Below are positions 24,058 through 33,567 of a stretch of DNA of 57,974 nt, piece after piece. The stretch's first letter is position 1; each line of letters begins with the position of its first letter. This stretch comes from an uncultured Oscillospiraceae bacterium (GTDB lineage Bacteria > Bacillota_A > Clostridia > Oscillospirales > Oscillospiraceae): the NCBI GenBank assembly GCA_944387755.1, contig CALXGC010000124.1, positions 1 through 57,974 on the forward strand. Reading direction: 5' to 3'. A program made the position numbers and the translations under genes. The notes under the pieces are model-generated. The model had not been told where the DNA came from. It saw only the letters and a list, made by a program, of their open reading frames with translations, and did no database searches.

Positions 24058-27000
24058 ATGAAATTTATTCAATTGGTTCTGCGCCGCCCCATGTCCGTCA
24101 TCATGCTGATCTTCGGCGTGGTGGTGTTCGGCTCCTTCTCCCTGAGCAAAATGCCCCTGGAGTACATGCCGGACATGGAGATGCCCATGGAGCTGGTCAT
24201 GATTACCTGGCCGGGGGCGGACGCGGACAGCGTGGACCGTCTGCTCACCCAGCCCCTGGAGGAGGAGTGCGAGTCCCTGTCCAATCTGGACAGCCTGAAC
24301 TCCTACTCCTCTGAAAATTACACCATGCTGCAGCTCACCTACGACTACGGCACGGACATGAACGACGCCTACTCCGACCTGAAGAGCGCCATTGACAATC
24401 TGATGCCCTCCCTCCCGGAGGACTGTCAGGACCCCATGATTATGGAGCTGAGCGCCGACGCCCTGGGCACCATGATGATCTCCGCCACCGCTCCGGCGGG
24501 CATCGACGTGGCTGACTACCTGGACAGCGAGGTGGTGCCCTCTCTGGAGAACATCGGCGGCGTGGCCCGTGTGGAGCTCACCGGCGCGCAGGACGAGTAC
24601 CTGCGCATTGTGCTGGACGAGGCCGCCCTCCAGCAGTACGGCCTGTCCATCTCCACCGTGGGGGCCGCCATCGCGGCGGCGGACTTCGACATGCCCGTGG
24701 GCGCCGTCTCCCTGGGGTCCCAGGACATCTCCCTGGGGGTGTACGGCAACGTGGAGGTCAACCCCAGCTTCCGGGACCTGCCCATTCAGACTCCCTCCGG
24801 CCAGACGGTGATGCTGGGGGACGTGTGCACCTTCTTCAACCTCTATGAGGAGGAGGCCACCACCGTCAGCCGCTATAACGGCAATGACAGCGTGATGCTC
24901 ACCGTCACCAAGCAGGACTCCGCCGCCACCATGGAGGTGTGCCGCGCGGTTCAGCGGGTGCTGGATCAGTACAGCGTCAACGGCGTGAGCTTTGAGACCA
25001 TCTACAGCGAGGGCGAGAGCATTCTGGAGACCATGGGCGAGGTGCTCAACACCCTGATTACCGGCGTTGTCCTCACCATGCTCGTCCTGTTCATCTTCTT
25101 CGGCGACTGGCGGGCCAGCCTGATTGTGGGCGTGAGTATGCCGTTGTCCATCCTGCTGGCGGTGATTCTGCTGAACTTTGTGGGCTTCAACCTCGACCTG
25201 ATGACCGGTTCCGCCCTGATTATCGCCATCGGCATGATTGTGGACAACTCCATCGTCATTCTGGAGAGCTGTATGCGGGCGCGGGAGGCCGATCTGGAGC
25301 CCAAAGAGGCCGCCGCCGTGGGTACCTCCACCATGCTCATGTCCATCCTGGCCGGCACCCTCACCACCATCGTGGTGTACTTCCCCATGGCCCTGGCCGG
25401 CGGCCTGGTGGGCATGATGACCGCCCCCCTGGCCTGGACGGTCCTGCTGACCATGCTGTGCTCCTTTCTGTCCGCCGTGGTGGTGGTCCCCCTGGCCTTT
25501 GTGTGGCTCAAGCCCCGCTCCAGGGATGAGATTCTGGTCAACCGGATTTTGGGCCGCTTCAAAAACTTCTACCGCCGGACCCTGCCCCGGCTGCTCCGCC
25601 ATCCCGGACGGGTGGTGTCCGTGGGCGCGGCCTGCTTCCTGGCGGCCATTCTCCTGATGACCCAGATGGAGTTTGTCCTTATGGGCAGCAACTTCGACGG
25701 CAGCGTCTCCATCGGCGTCACCTTCCGCTCCGGCACGAAGGTGGAGGTGATGAACCAGCGCATTCAGTCCCTGGAGGACGCCCTGCTGGCCGATGAAAAT
25801 TTTGAGCGCGTCACCCTGAGCATCTCCGGCTCCTCGGCGTCCTTTACCGCCTATTCGGCGGACGATTGCCAGCGCTCCAGCGAGGAGGCGGTGGAGGAGT
25901 ACACCAGCCGCTTCGGCAGCGTGCCCGACATGGATGTGTCCATCTCCCCCACCGGCGCCATGGATATGAACGCCTTTATGAGCAGCAGCAGCAAGGACGT
26001 GGTGCTTTTGTCCAACAGCCTGGACGACCTGCGCACCGCCGCCGCCCAGGTGGAGGAGGCCATGTACCAGGTCCCCGGCGTCATCCGCATTGAGAACCCC
26101 TTCAACTCCAGCCAGTCCAAGGGCCGCATCGTCATCGACTCCCAGAAGGCCCTGGCGATGGGTACGTCGGAGTCCCAGGTGGCCATGCAGATCTACTACC
26201 TGCTGGACGGTCTCACCGCCGCCACGGTGGACTACGGCGACACGGAGTACGACGTGGTGCTGGAGTATCCGGAGGGCAAGTACGACGACATCTCCTCCCT
26301 GATGAACTATCCCATCACCACCCAGACGGGGCAGCAGGTGGCCCTGCGGGACATCTCCACGGTGGAGTATATCACCACCCTGCCCACCATCACCCGGCAG
26401 GACGGCCAGTACTCCGTCACCCTCACCGCCACCACCACCGAGACGGCCAAGTACGCCGCCCCGGCGGAGATTGACGCCCTGGTGAGCCAGCTGGACATGC
26501 CGGAGGGCGTGACCCAGGGCATCGGCATGATGGACGAGAGCACCAGCGAGGGCCTGGAGAGCATGACCACCGCCATTCTGGCCGGCGCGTTCCTGGTGTT
26601 CCTGGTGATGGCCATCCAGTTTGACTCCCCCCGCCTGTCCATCATGGTCATGATGTGCATCCCCCTGAGCCTCATCGGCTCCATCGGCCTGGTGTTCCTT
26701 ACCGGCCGGCCCATGAGCATTGTGGGCCTGATGGGCTTCCTGATGCTACTGGGCGTGGCGGTGAACAACGGCATCTATCTGGTGGACGGCACCAACCAGC
26801 TCCGCCAGACCATGCCCCTGGGAGAGGCCCTGGTGGAGGCGGGCACCACCCGCCTGCGCCCCATCCTGATGACCACCCTCACCACCATTATCTCCATGGT
26901 CCCCATGATGTTCTCCACCGACAGCAGCATGAGCATGATGGCGGATATGGCCTATGTCATGGTGGGCGGCCTGTTCGCCTCCACCATCCTGGCTATGTTC

Positions 27001-27105
27001 CTGATGCCCGCCTTCTACCTGCTCATCCGGCGGGAGAACCTGGACGGCACCAGGAAGGGCCGCAGGCACAAAAAACAGCTGGAAGCCGGAGCGGCCCAGC
27101 CCTGA
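24058..27105 (+). CDS. RND-family efflux permease (AcrB/HAE-like)
   Basis: Protein of 1015 residues with the duplicated RND architecture. TM1 is followed by a large extracytoplasmic loop, a block of helices with the proton-relay region IIAIGMIVDNSIVILESCMRA in the first half, and LLGVAVNNGIYLVDGTNQ in the second half at the equivalent position. It starts at VLRRPMSVIMLIFGVVVFG, like AcrB (N-terminal RPxxA-type start), and ends with a basic tail. The second-half Asp is replaced by Asn in the VNN motif, as in AcrB-type pumps. It exports unknown compounds using the proton gradient. The ATG is three bases after the MFP stop, so the genes are coupled. Confidence 0.94.
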   Translation: MKFIQLVLRRPMSVIMLIFGVVVFGSFSLSKMPLEYMPDMEMPMELVMITWPGADADSVDRLLTQPLEEECESLSNLDSLNSYSSENYTMLQLTYDYGTDMNDAYSDLKSAIDNLMPSLPEDCQDPMIMELSADALGTMMISATAPAGIDVADYLDSEVVPSLENIGGVARVELTGAQDEYLRIVLDEAALQQYGLSISTVGAAIAAADFDMPVGAVSLGSQDISLGVYGNVEVNPSFRDLPIQTPSGQTVMLGDVCTFFNLYEEEATTVSRYNGNDSVMLTVTKQDSAATMEVCRAVQRVLDQYSVNGVSFETIYSEGESILETMGEVLNTLITGVVLTMLVLFIFFGDWRASLIVGVSMPLSILLAVILLNFVGFNLDLMTGSALIIAIGMIVDNSIVILESCMRAREADLEPKEAAAVGTSTMLMSILAGTLTTIVVYFPMALAGGLVGMMTAPLAWTVLLTMLCSFLSAVVVVPLAFVWLKPRSRDEILVNRILGRFKNFYRRTLPRLLRHPGRVVSVGAACFLAAILLMTQMEFVLMGSNFDGSVSIGVTFRSGTKVEVMNQRIQSLEDALLADENFERVTLSISGSSASFTAYSADDCQRSSEEAVEEYTSRFGSVPDMDVSISPTGAMDMNAFMSSSSKDVVLLSNSLDDLRTAAAQVEEAMYQVPGVIRIENPFNSSQSKGRIVIDSQKALAMGTSESQVAMQIYYLLDGLTAATVDYGDTEYDVVLEYPEGKYDDISSLMNYPITTQTGQQVALRDISTVEYITTLPTITRQDGQYSVTLTATTTETAKYAAPAEIDALVSQLDMPEGVTQGIGMMDESTSEGLESMTTAILAGAFLVFLVMAIQFDSPRLSIMVMMCIPLSLIGSIGLVFLTGRPMSIVGLMGFLMLLGVAVNNGIYLVDGTNQLRQTMPLGEALVEAGTTRLRPILMTTLTTIISMVPMMFSTDSSMSMMADMAYVMVGGLFASTILAMFLMPAFYLLIRRENLDGTRKGRRHKKQLEAGAAQP

Positions 27106-27120
27106 AGCGGCAAATAAGAA

Positions 27121-27156
27121 GCCGCCTCTTCCCAAAACGGGGAGAGGCGGCTTTCT
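27121..27156 (+). terminator. Terminator after the RND operon
   Basis: GCCGCCTCTTCCC, loop AAAAC, GGGGAGAGGCGGC (27139-27151), then TTTCTCT. It also precedes the end of the convergent anti-sigma gene. Confidence 0.85.
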
Positions 27157-27181
27157 CTGTGCGGGACCTTGGAAAGGGCGG

Positions 27182-28366
27182 CTACGGCAGGTCCACCCGC
27201 ACGCCGCACACCAGGATATGGTCCACCTGACTGGGGTCGATGACCCTGGGATCAATGAGGAAATGGTTTTCAGCGTACCGGGATTTCTCTTCCACATAGG
27301 GAACGCCCTGATAGAACTCGTTGCTCACGCCGTCCTGGCAGCTTGCCCCGCCGCTGATCTGGGGCGGCTCCAGAGTTGTGCCGTCCTTCATCACCAGGGT
27401 CGTTTCCAATGCGTCCCAGCACTCAAACCAGGTGCTCGCGTCCTCCTCGGTCAGGGTAATGGACCCGGCGGAGCCGGCGTCAATCACCAGCTCGCCGGAG
27501 ACGTCCGCCGCCTCTGCCGCCGCCCGGCCGTGGTGGTCGTAGCAGGAGCCCCCTTCAATGCGGACCGTGGTGGTCAGCGGGGTGATTTCCACCTTAGTGA
27601 GGGTGGCGGTTCCGTCCAGATAGGGCACCTGGACGTTGGGGGTCAGCCGGACGGCCTGGTCGGGAAAGTCCAGCGCCACCTCCTCAAAGACCCAGACGTG
27701 GTCCCGAATGGCCTGGGTAAGTTCGCTTCCCCGGTGCAGAACCGCCCGGCTGGTGCCGGGATCTGTCAACCACACATCCACAATGGGATCCAGAGTGAGA
27801 TCCACCACCTGTCCCCGCAGGTCTCCGTTCAGGGAGGTCAGCTCCAGACAGAAGGAGATGCGGTTGTCCTGGGGGTCGCTGTCCGGAAGGGCGGAGATGC
27901 TGCTCCCGAAGCGGTCCTCCGGGGACTCCAGGTGGTACATGGAGCAGAACTCCCCCCCGCCCGGCGCCTGGAGCACAGTCCCCTCCGGGGCGGTGACATC
28001 CACCCACACATAGCCGTTGGTGTCGTCCCCGATGCAGCCGGTGAGGGACACCGTCCAGCCGTTGTAGGTCTCGCTGCGGTTGAGCTGATAGATGCCCTCC
28101 GCCAGGGCGCTCTGGTCCTCGGTGGTGCGGGTCTCGAAGTAGCCCAAAAGCCCTCCGCCCATGGCGGCGGCCAGGGCGCAGGTGGTGAGGGCGGCTGCCA
28201 CGGCCACCCCGATGATGAGGCGGTGGCTGGTGTGCCGGATGGCGCGTTTGGTGGAATCCTTCATGGCGTCCTCCTGTTCTGCCGCCTGTCTCAGGCGGGC
28301 TGTCAGCTGTTCCTTTTCTTCTTCGGTAAAGGAGATGGGGTCGAAGGCATGTCTCAGATCACCCAT
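27182..28366 (-). CDS. Membrane anti-sigma factor, DUF4179-like
   Basis: Protein of 394 residues. Residues 1-50 are cytoplasmic and predicted to bind the sigma factor (FTEEEKEQLTARLRQAA). One membrane helix lies at about 51-70 (LIIGVAVAAALTTCALAAAM) and is followed by a large exported domain rich in beta strands. This layout and its position directly after an ECF sigma gene match the clostridial DUF4179/DUF5643-type anti-sigma group; the exported domain probably senses an envelope signal. Start at ATG 28366 with GGAGGTG just upstream; it overlaps the sigma gene by eight bases. Confidence 0.8.
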   Translation of the reverse strand: MGDLRHAFDPISFTEEEKEQLTARLRQAAEQEDAMKDSTKRAIRHTSHRLIIGVAVAAALTTCALAAAMGGGLLGYFETRTTEDQSALAEGIYQLNRSETYNGWTVSLTGCIGDDTNGYVWVDVTAPEGTVLQAPGGGEFCSMYHLESPEDRFGSSISALPDSDPQDNRISFCLELTSLNGDLRGQVVDLTLDPIVDVWLTDPGTSRAVLHRGSELTQAIRDHVWVFEEVALDFPDQAVRLTPNVQVPYLDGTATLTKVEITPLTTTVRIEGGSCYDHHGRAAAEAADVSGELVIDAGSAGSITLTEEDASTWFECWDALETTLVMKDGTTLEPPQISGGASCQDGVSNEFYQGVPYVEEKSRYAENHFLIDPRVIDPSQVDHILVCGVRVDLP

Positions 28367-28850
28367 GGTCAAACACCTCCAATTCCGTCCGCAGGCGTTT
28401 TCTGGCCCGGCTGAGCCGCTGCCGGGCGGCGGCGTAGGAGCAGCCGCACAGCTTTGCCGCCTCCTCCAGGGAGTAGCCCTCCACATAGAACAGATAGATG
28501 AGAATCCGCTCCTGGGGCGGGAGCCCCTCCACCGCCTGCCACACCGGGTGCTCCTCCCGGAGGGCGGGGGCGGGCGTCCGCTCCGCCTCCTCCAGAGGCA
28601 CGGTGCGCCGGAAGCGGCTGCTCTTCAGGATGTCCTTGCAGGCGTTGATGGCGCAGCGCAGGATGAAGGCCCGCTCGTGCTCCGGGGTGTCAAAGCTGCG
28701 TTTTTCCATCAGAAGCGTGAGAAAGACGTCCTGGCAGATGTCCTGGGCGTCGGCCCGGCCCAGGGACCAGGCGGCGCACACCCGCAGGATGGGGTCGGCG
28801 TACTGTGTGACAAAGCGCTCCGCCTGGTCCGGCTGTGTCCATTCCGTCAT
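28359..28850 (-). CDS. ECF-family RNA polymerase sigma factor
   Basis: Protein of 163 residues. Region 2 is seen in QYADPILRVCAAWSL, ADAQDICQDVFLTLL and ERAFILRCAINACKDILKS. Region 4 is ILIYLFYVEGYSLEEAAKLC followed by SYAAARQRLSRARKRLR, the helix-turn-helix for the -35 element. Encoded upstream of and overlapping its anti-sigma factor. SD AAAGGAGG lies before the ATG. I did not find a clear ECF-type promoter for it, unlike the second ECF pair at 41.6 kb. Confidence 0.93.
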   Translation of the reverse strand: MTEWTQPDQAERFVTQYADPILRVCAAWSLGRADAQDICQDVFLTLLMEKRSFDTPEHERAFILRCAINACKDILKSSRFRRTVPLEEAERTPAPALREEHPVWQAVEGLPPQERILIYLFYVEGYSLEEAAKLCGCSYAAARQRLSRARKRLRTELEVFDHG

Positions 28851-28910
28851 GGCCTCGTCCTCCTTTCATCAGGAATACGAATCAGCGGCCGGTTCTGTGA
28901 CTGTTCCGGC

Positions 28911-28952
28911 AAAAAAATAGGCCCACGCCCGGCTCTCGCCGGGCATGGGCGC
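28911..28952 (-). terminator. Terminator of the HtrA gene
   Basis: On the minus strand GCCCATGCCCGGC, GAGA loop, GCCGGGCGTGGGC is followed by CTATTTTTTTG. It lies about 50 bases after the htrA stop and upstream of the sigma gene, so the two are separately transcribed. Confidence 0.88.
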
Positions 28953-29002
28953 AAAAAGGGGGAGAGGGGAAAACCAATGAGGTTTGGGAAAAAAGCAAGG
29001 GT

Positions 29003-30373
29003 TTACCAGAAGAATCCGCCGAAGGGCCAGCCGCTGTAATTGCCGCCCTGGCTCTGACTGGACTGGTCCTGGGGGAACTGGTTGGCCGCCTCGGTCTGCT
29101 CGTTCTTCTCGTCGAAGGTGATGGAGAGCTCCAGCCGGTCGCTGCCCCGGAGCACCGTCAGGGTGGCGGTGTCCCCCGCCTTGTAGTTGGCGGACAGGGC
29201 GGCGGTGAGGGCAGTGCTGGAGTCGATGGCGGTGCCGTCAATGGACACGATGATGTCGTTGACCTGAAGGCCGGCCTTCTGGGCGCAGGAGCCCTCCGCC
29301 ACGCTCTCCACATAGGCGCCGGCGGACACGCCGTAGTGCTGGGCGTAGTCCGGCACGGAGGTGGCCATAATGCCCATATAGGGCTTGCCGGTGACATAGC
29401 CGTGCTCAATGAGGTCCTGAATGATGTCCTTCACGTCGTTGATGGGAAGGGCGAAGCCCAGGCCCTCGGCGGAGACGCCGGCGCTGCTCTGGGTGTACTT
29501 GGCGGTGACGATGCCCACCACGTTGCCATAGCTGTCAAACAGCGGGCCGCCGGAGTTGCCGGGGTTGATGTCGCAGTTGGTCTGGAGCACGTTCAGGGTG
29601 GTGGTCTCCTGCTGGTTGGTGGTGGGGTTGGTGCTGGTGGTGGTGATAAGCCGGTCCAGAGCGGACACCAGGCCGTCGGTGAGGGAGTAGGTCAGCTCGC
29701 CCAGGGGGTTGCCGATGGTGTACACGCTCTCGCCCACCACAAGCTGGTCGCTGTCCCCCAGAGCGGCAGGCTGAAGGCCGCTGGCGTCAATTTTGATGAC
29801 GGCCACGTCGTTGTCCTTCTCGCCGCCCACCAGGGTGGCCGTGTACTTGCCGCCGTCGGCAAAGGAGACGGCGATGGACACCGAGGAATCGTTCACCGCG
29901 TCCTCAATGACGTGGTAGTTGGTGACGATATAGCCGTCCTGGGTGATGACGAAGCCGGAGCCGCTGGCCGCCGAGGTGGTGGTCTGTCCGAAGATGTTCA
30001 CCGAGGTGGTGGAGACGGTAATGCCCACGCAGGAGGCCAGGTTGGCCGCATAGAGCTGCTCCGGCGTCATGGGCTGGCCGTTGTTGCCGTTGGCCACCGT
30101 GTCCACATTGACCGTGGGCCGCTCGCCCTGATACATCACCGTGTCCGGCTGTGTGACGTTCTGGTAGATGGCCGCGCCCCCTACGCCGGCGCCCGCGCCC
30201 ACCACCGCGCAGGCCAGCACCAGGGCGATGGCCCGCCTGGCGAAGCGGCCGGGCTTCTTTTTGGGGGCCTCCGGACCGGGGGCCGCGCCGGGCGCGGGGT
30301 CGGTGTAGCCGCCGAAGCCGCCCCGGTATCCGTCGTTCTCGCTATTATAAAAGTGAAATTCATTGTCTGTCAT
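29003..30373 (-). CDS. htrA: HtrA/DegP-like membrane-anchored serine protease
   Basis: Protein of 456 residues. An acidic, Gly/Pro-rich cytoplasmic N terminus (1-42) is followed by one membrane helix (about 46-70), then an extracytoplasmic trypsin-like domain. The catalytic triad is visible: His154 in TNYHVIEDA, Asp189 in KDNDVAVIKI, and Ser274 in NPGNSGGPLFD. A single PDZ domain (about 345-430) has GLQVNDIIVSIDG. The tail is Gln/Ser/Gly-rich. It degrades or refolds misfolded exported proteins. Length and layout fit HtrA-type proteases of Gram-positives with one PDZ. SD GGAGCGATTG precedes the ATG at 30373. Confidence 0.95.
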   Translation of the reverse strand: MTDNEFHFYNSENDGYRGGFGGYTDPAPGAAPGPEAPKKKPGRFARRAIALVLACAVVGAGAGVGGAAIYQNVTQPDTVMYQGERPTVNVDTVANGNNGQPMTPEQLYAANLASCVGITVSTTSVNIFGQTTTSAASGSGFVITQDGYIVTNYHVIEDAVNDSSVSIAVSFADGGKYTATLVGGEKDNDVAVIKIDASGLQPAALGDSDQLVVGESVYTIGNPLGELTYSLTDGLVSALDRLITTTSTNPTTNQQETTTLNVLQTNCDINPGNSGGPLFDSYGNVVGIVTAKYTQSSAGVSAEGLGFALPINDVKDIIQDLIEHGYVTGKPYMGIMATSVPDYAQHYGVSAGAYVESVAEGSCAQKAGLQVNDIIVSIDGTAIDSSTALTAALSANYKAGDTATLTVLRGSDRLELSITFDEKNEQTEAANQFPQDQSSQSQGGNYSGWPFGGFFW

Positions 30374-30572
30374 ATCAATCGCTCCTCCAAACGGGAATTT
30401 CGTTTTCCCTTTTGACAGGTCAAAGTATACCGGAAAATTATGAAAAAAGCATGAAGAAATATGGGGGCTTTTTTGAATTTTCCCGGAATAATTTTTGACG
30501 CGGGCCCAGTTTCCCCAGAAAACGGACGGGCTGTCTGATAGAATAGCAAAAAACCGGAAGGAGCGTGATGGT

Positions 30573-33245
30573 ATGAGCAGCTGGCACAGCGAGAGCCTGC
30601 ACCAGCTATTTCAGCGGCTGGAGGCCCGGCCCGGCGGCCTGTCCTCCCGTCAGGCGGAGGAGCGGCTGCGCCGCTTCGGCCCCAACGAGCTGGAGCCGCC
30701 CCGGCGGGCCGGCCTGGGGCGGCGGATCTGGGAGCAGGTCAGGGACCCCATGATTTTGGTGCTGCTGGGGGCGGCGGGACTGTCGCTGGCGGCCAGCCAG
30801 GGGCGGGACTGGCTGGACGCGGCCATTATTCTGGTGATTGTGGCGGTAAACGGGGCGCTGTCCATCTCCCAGGAGGACCGGGCCCAGCAGGCCCTGGAGG
30901 AGCTGCGGAAGCTGTCCTCCCCCCAGGCGGCGGTCCTCCGGGACGGAAGGCTGCAAAAAATTCCCGCTGCCCGGCTGACGCCGGGGGATATTATCGCGCT
31001 GGAGGCGGGGGACCTGGTGCCCGCGGACGCCCGGATTGTGTCGTGCAGCCGCCTTCAGGCGGACGAGTCGGCCATGACCGGGGAGTCCGCCCCGGTGGAG
31101 AAGGCCCCGGCGGACGCCCTCCCCCCGGACGCCCCGCTGGGGGACTGGAGCAACATGGTCATCTCCGGCACGGTGATTACCGCCGGGCGGGGGACCGCTC
31201 TGGTATGCGCCACGGGGATGGACACCCAGATGGGCCGCATTGCCGGCCTGCTTCTGGAGGGGGAGCGGCCGGATACCCCCCTCCAGCGGCGGATGGGGGA
31301 GATCTCCAAGAGCCTGTCCTTCCTGTGCCTGTGCGTGTGCGCCGTCATGTTCGGGGTGGGACTGATTCAGGGGCGGGACCTGCTGGACATGCTGCTCACC
31401 GCCGTCTCTCTGGCGGTGGCCGCCATTCCGGAGGGCCTGCCCGCCATCGTCACCATTGTGCTGGCCCTGGGGGTGGGGCGGATGGCCCGGCGGGGGGCCA
31501 TTGTGAAGAAGCTCCCGGCGGTGGAGACCCTGGGGTGCGCCGGGGTAATCTGCTCCGACAAGACGGGGACGCTGACCCAGAACCGGATGGCCGTCCAGGC
31601 GGTGTGGACGCCCCCCGGCGGCCGCCGGAGGGAGGCGCTGCTGGCCGCCGCCCTGTGCAGCGACGCCCGGCTGGAGTGGCGGGCGGGGGCTCCCGCCGCC
31701 CAGGGGGGCCCCACCGAGGCGGCGCCGGTGGAGGAGGCCGCCCGGGAGGGCCTGGCCAAAAACAAGCTGGAGGAGGCCCAGCCCCGGCGGGAGGAGCTCC
31801 CCTTTGACTCCGCCCGAAAGCTGATGTCCACCGTCCATCCCAGGGTGGACGGGGGGTTCCGGGTGTACGTAAAGGGCGCGCCCGACGTGCTGCTGGAGCG
31901 GTGTACCGCCGGTCCCAGGGGGCCCCTCACCCCGGCGCAGAGGAGCCGGATTCTGCAGGCCAACGAGGAGATGGCCGGACAGGCCCTGCGGGTGCTGGCG
32001 GCGGCGGAGCGGGACCTGTCCTTCCTGCCCCCGGAGCCGGACAGCCGGACGCTGGAGAGCGGCCTGACCTTTCTGGGCCTGTTCGGCCTGATGGACCCGC
32101 CCCGGCCGGAGGCGAAGGCCGCGGTGGCCCTCTGCCACCGGGCGGGGGTGCGGCCGGTGATGATCACCGGGGACCACAGGGCCACCGCCGCCGCCGTGGC
32201 GCGGGAGCTGGACATCCTCCGGCCGGGGGACCGGGTGCTCACCGGGGCGGAGCTGGACTTTCTGCCCCAGGAGGTGCTGGAGGAGGACATCCGGCAGTTC
32301 TCCGTCTTTGCCCGCGTCACCCCGGAGCACAAAATGCGCATCGTGCGGGCCTGGCAGAGCCGGGGGGAGGTGGTGGCCATGACGGGCGACGGGGTGAACG
32401 ACGCCCCGGCCCTGAAGGCCGCCGACATCGACTGCGCCATGGGCCGCTCCGGCACGGACGCGGCCAAGGGGGCCGCCCATATGATTCTCACCGACGACAA
32501 CTTCGCCACCATTGTGGACGCCATCGAGGAGGGGCGGGGGATTTACGCCAACATCCGCAAGGCCATCCACTACCTGCTCTCCTGCAATCTGGGGGAGATT
32601 TTTACGATTTTTACCGCCACAGCCCTGAACTTCGGCCAGATGCCCCTGACGCCGGTGCAGCTTCTGTGGCTCAACCTGGTGACGGACTCCCTCCCCGCCC
32701 TGGCCCTGGGGGTGGAGCCGGTGGAGGAGGGGGTGATGGACCAGCCGCCCCGCCGGGCAAATAAGGGCCTCTTCGACCGGCAGTTTTCCCTCCGCCTGGC
32801 CTGGCAGGGCCTGATGGTGGGCGGGCTGACCCTGACGGCCTATTTTCTGGGCCTGGGCATGGGGGCGCCCGGCCTGGAGGGGGCCGCCGCCAATACCATG
32901 GCCTTCTCCACCCTGACCCTGTGCCAGCTTTTCCACGCCTTCAACGTGCGCAGCGAGGACCGCTCCCTCTTTGACCAGGGGGCGCTGTCCAACCCGGCCA
33001 TGAACCGGGCCTTTTTGGCCGGCCTGGCCCTTCAGCTGGCCGTGCTGCTGCTGCCGCCCCTCCAGGGGGTGTTCTCCGTGAGCCCCATGGACCCCGGCCA
33101 GTGGCTCGCCGTGCTGCTGCTGGCCGCCGCCCCGGTGCCCATCTGCGAGTGCGCCAAGACCTTTGCCCGCCGCCGGGCCGCCCCGGAGCCGGAGGAGCCC
33201 CCCGCCTTCGTCGCCCCCCGGCGCCGCTCACGGGCCGGAAAGTGA
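30573..33245 (+). CDS. Calcium-type P2A P-type ATPase
   Basis: Protein of 890 residues. An N-terminal cation-ATPase domain (LSSRQAEERLRRFGPNEL) is followed by membrane helices, the actuator motif MTGESAPVEKA, TM4 with AAIPEGLPAIVTIVLALG (the P-E-G-L-P calcium-site motif of SERCA-like pumps), phosphorylated Asp329 in SDKTGTLTQN, the KGAP nucleotide site in YVKGAPDVLLERC, and GDGVNDAPALK. TM6 carries LLWLNLVTDSLPALALG, with the N and D ligands of P2A pumps. It likely exports Ca2+. GGAAGGAG lies nine bases before ATG 30573; an earlier in-frame start lacks an SD. A Pro/Glu-rich tail follows the last helix. Confidence 0.93.
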   Translation: MSSWHSESLHQLFQRLEARPGGLSSRQAEERLRRFGPNELEPPRRAGLGRRIWEQVRDPMILVLLGAAGLSLAASQGRDWLDAAIILVIVAVNGALSISQEDRAQQALEELRKLSSPQAAVLRDGRLQKIPAARLTPGDIIALEAGDLVPADARIVSCSRLQADESAMTGESAPVEKAPADALPPDAPLGDWSNMVISGTVITAGRGTALVCATGMDTQMGRIAGLLLEGERPDTPLQRRMGEISKSLSFLCLCVCAVMFGVGLIQGRDLLDMLLTAVSLAVAAIPEGLPAIVTIVLALGVGRMARRGAIVKKLPAVETLGCAGVICSDKTGTLTQNRMAVQAVWTPPGGRRREALLAAALCSDARLEWRAGAPAAQGGPTEAAPVEEAAREGLAKNKLEEAQPRREELPFDSARKLMSTVHPRVDGGFRVYVKGAPDVLLERCTAGPRGPLTPAQRSRILQANEEMAGQALRVLAAAERDLSFLPPEPDSRTLESGLTFLGLFGLMDPPRPEAKAAVALCHRAGVRPVMITGDHRATAAAVARELDILRPGDRVLTGAELDFLPQEVLEEDIRQFSVFARVTPEHKMRIVRAWQSRGEVVAMTGDGVNDAPALKAADIDCAMGRSGTDAAKGAAHMILTDDNFATIVDAIEEGRGIYANIRKAIHYLLSCNLGEIFTIFTATALNFGQMPLTPVQLLWLNLVTDSLPALALGVEPVEEGVMDQPPRRANKGLFDRQFSLRLAWQGLMVGGLTLTAYFLGLGMGAPGLEGAAANTMAFSTLTLCQLFHAFNVRSEDRSLFDQGALSNPAMNRAFLAGLALQLAVLLLPPLQGVFSVSPMDPGQWLAVLLLAAAPVPICECAKTFARRRAAPEPEEPPAFVAPRRRSRAGK

Positions 33246-33253
33246 GAAAATCC

Positions 33254-33282
33254 TTGACAAGGTCGGGAAAAACGGATAAGAT
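33254..33282 (+). promoter_or_regulatory. Promoter of the T-box/ileS transcript
   Basis: TTGACA (33254-33259) and TAAGAT (33277-33282) with a 17-base spacer, directly after the Ca-ATPase stop. Confidence 0.75.
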
Positions 33283-33299
33283 ATTGGGGCATATAGGAA

Positions 33300-33545
33300 A
33301 ACTGCGCGGAAAAGGAAGAGTATCCGCCTCCAAGACGCTCAGAGAGCCGCCGTTTGGTGCAAGGCGGACGGGAGGAAGCGGAAAAAATCCCCTTGGAGCA
33401 GAGGGCTGAAACGCCAGTAAGCCCCTCCGGACGCCCCCGTTACCGGGCAGACCTGAGGGGCCGGACTGCGCCGTCCGGCAAGAAGAGTGGTACCGCAGAG
33501 GTTTGCGCCTTTGTCTCTTTGCAGAGACAAGGGCGTTTTTGTTTT
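33300..33545 (+). ncRNA. T-box riboswitch leader of ileS
   Basis: The leader has an AGTA loop-E element (in GAAGAGTATCC), a GGTGCAAGG segment in stem I, and the T-box core GAGTGGTACCGCAGAGG (33485-33501). It ends with a terminator stem CGCCTTTGTCTC (33506-33517)/GAGACAAGGGCG (33524-33535) followed by TTTTTGTTTTT. The T-box complement TACCGC-containing strand overlaps the alternative antiterminator. It senses uncharged tRNA, by position tRNA-Ile; a candidate ATC specifier lies at 33387-33389 but I could not fold the stem to confirm it. Confidence 0.88.
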
Positions 33546-33567
33546 TGCGGAAGGCTGCCCTTCGGGT

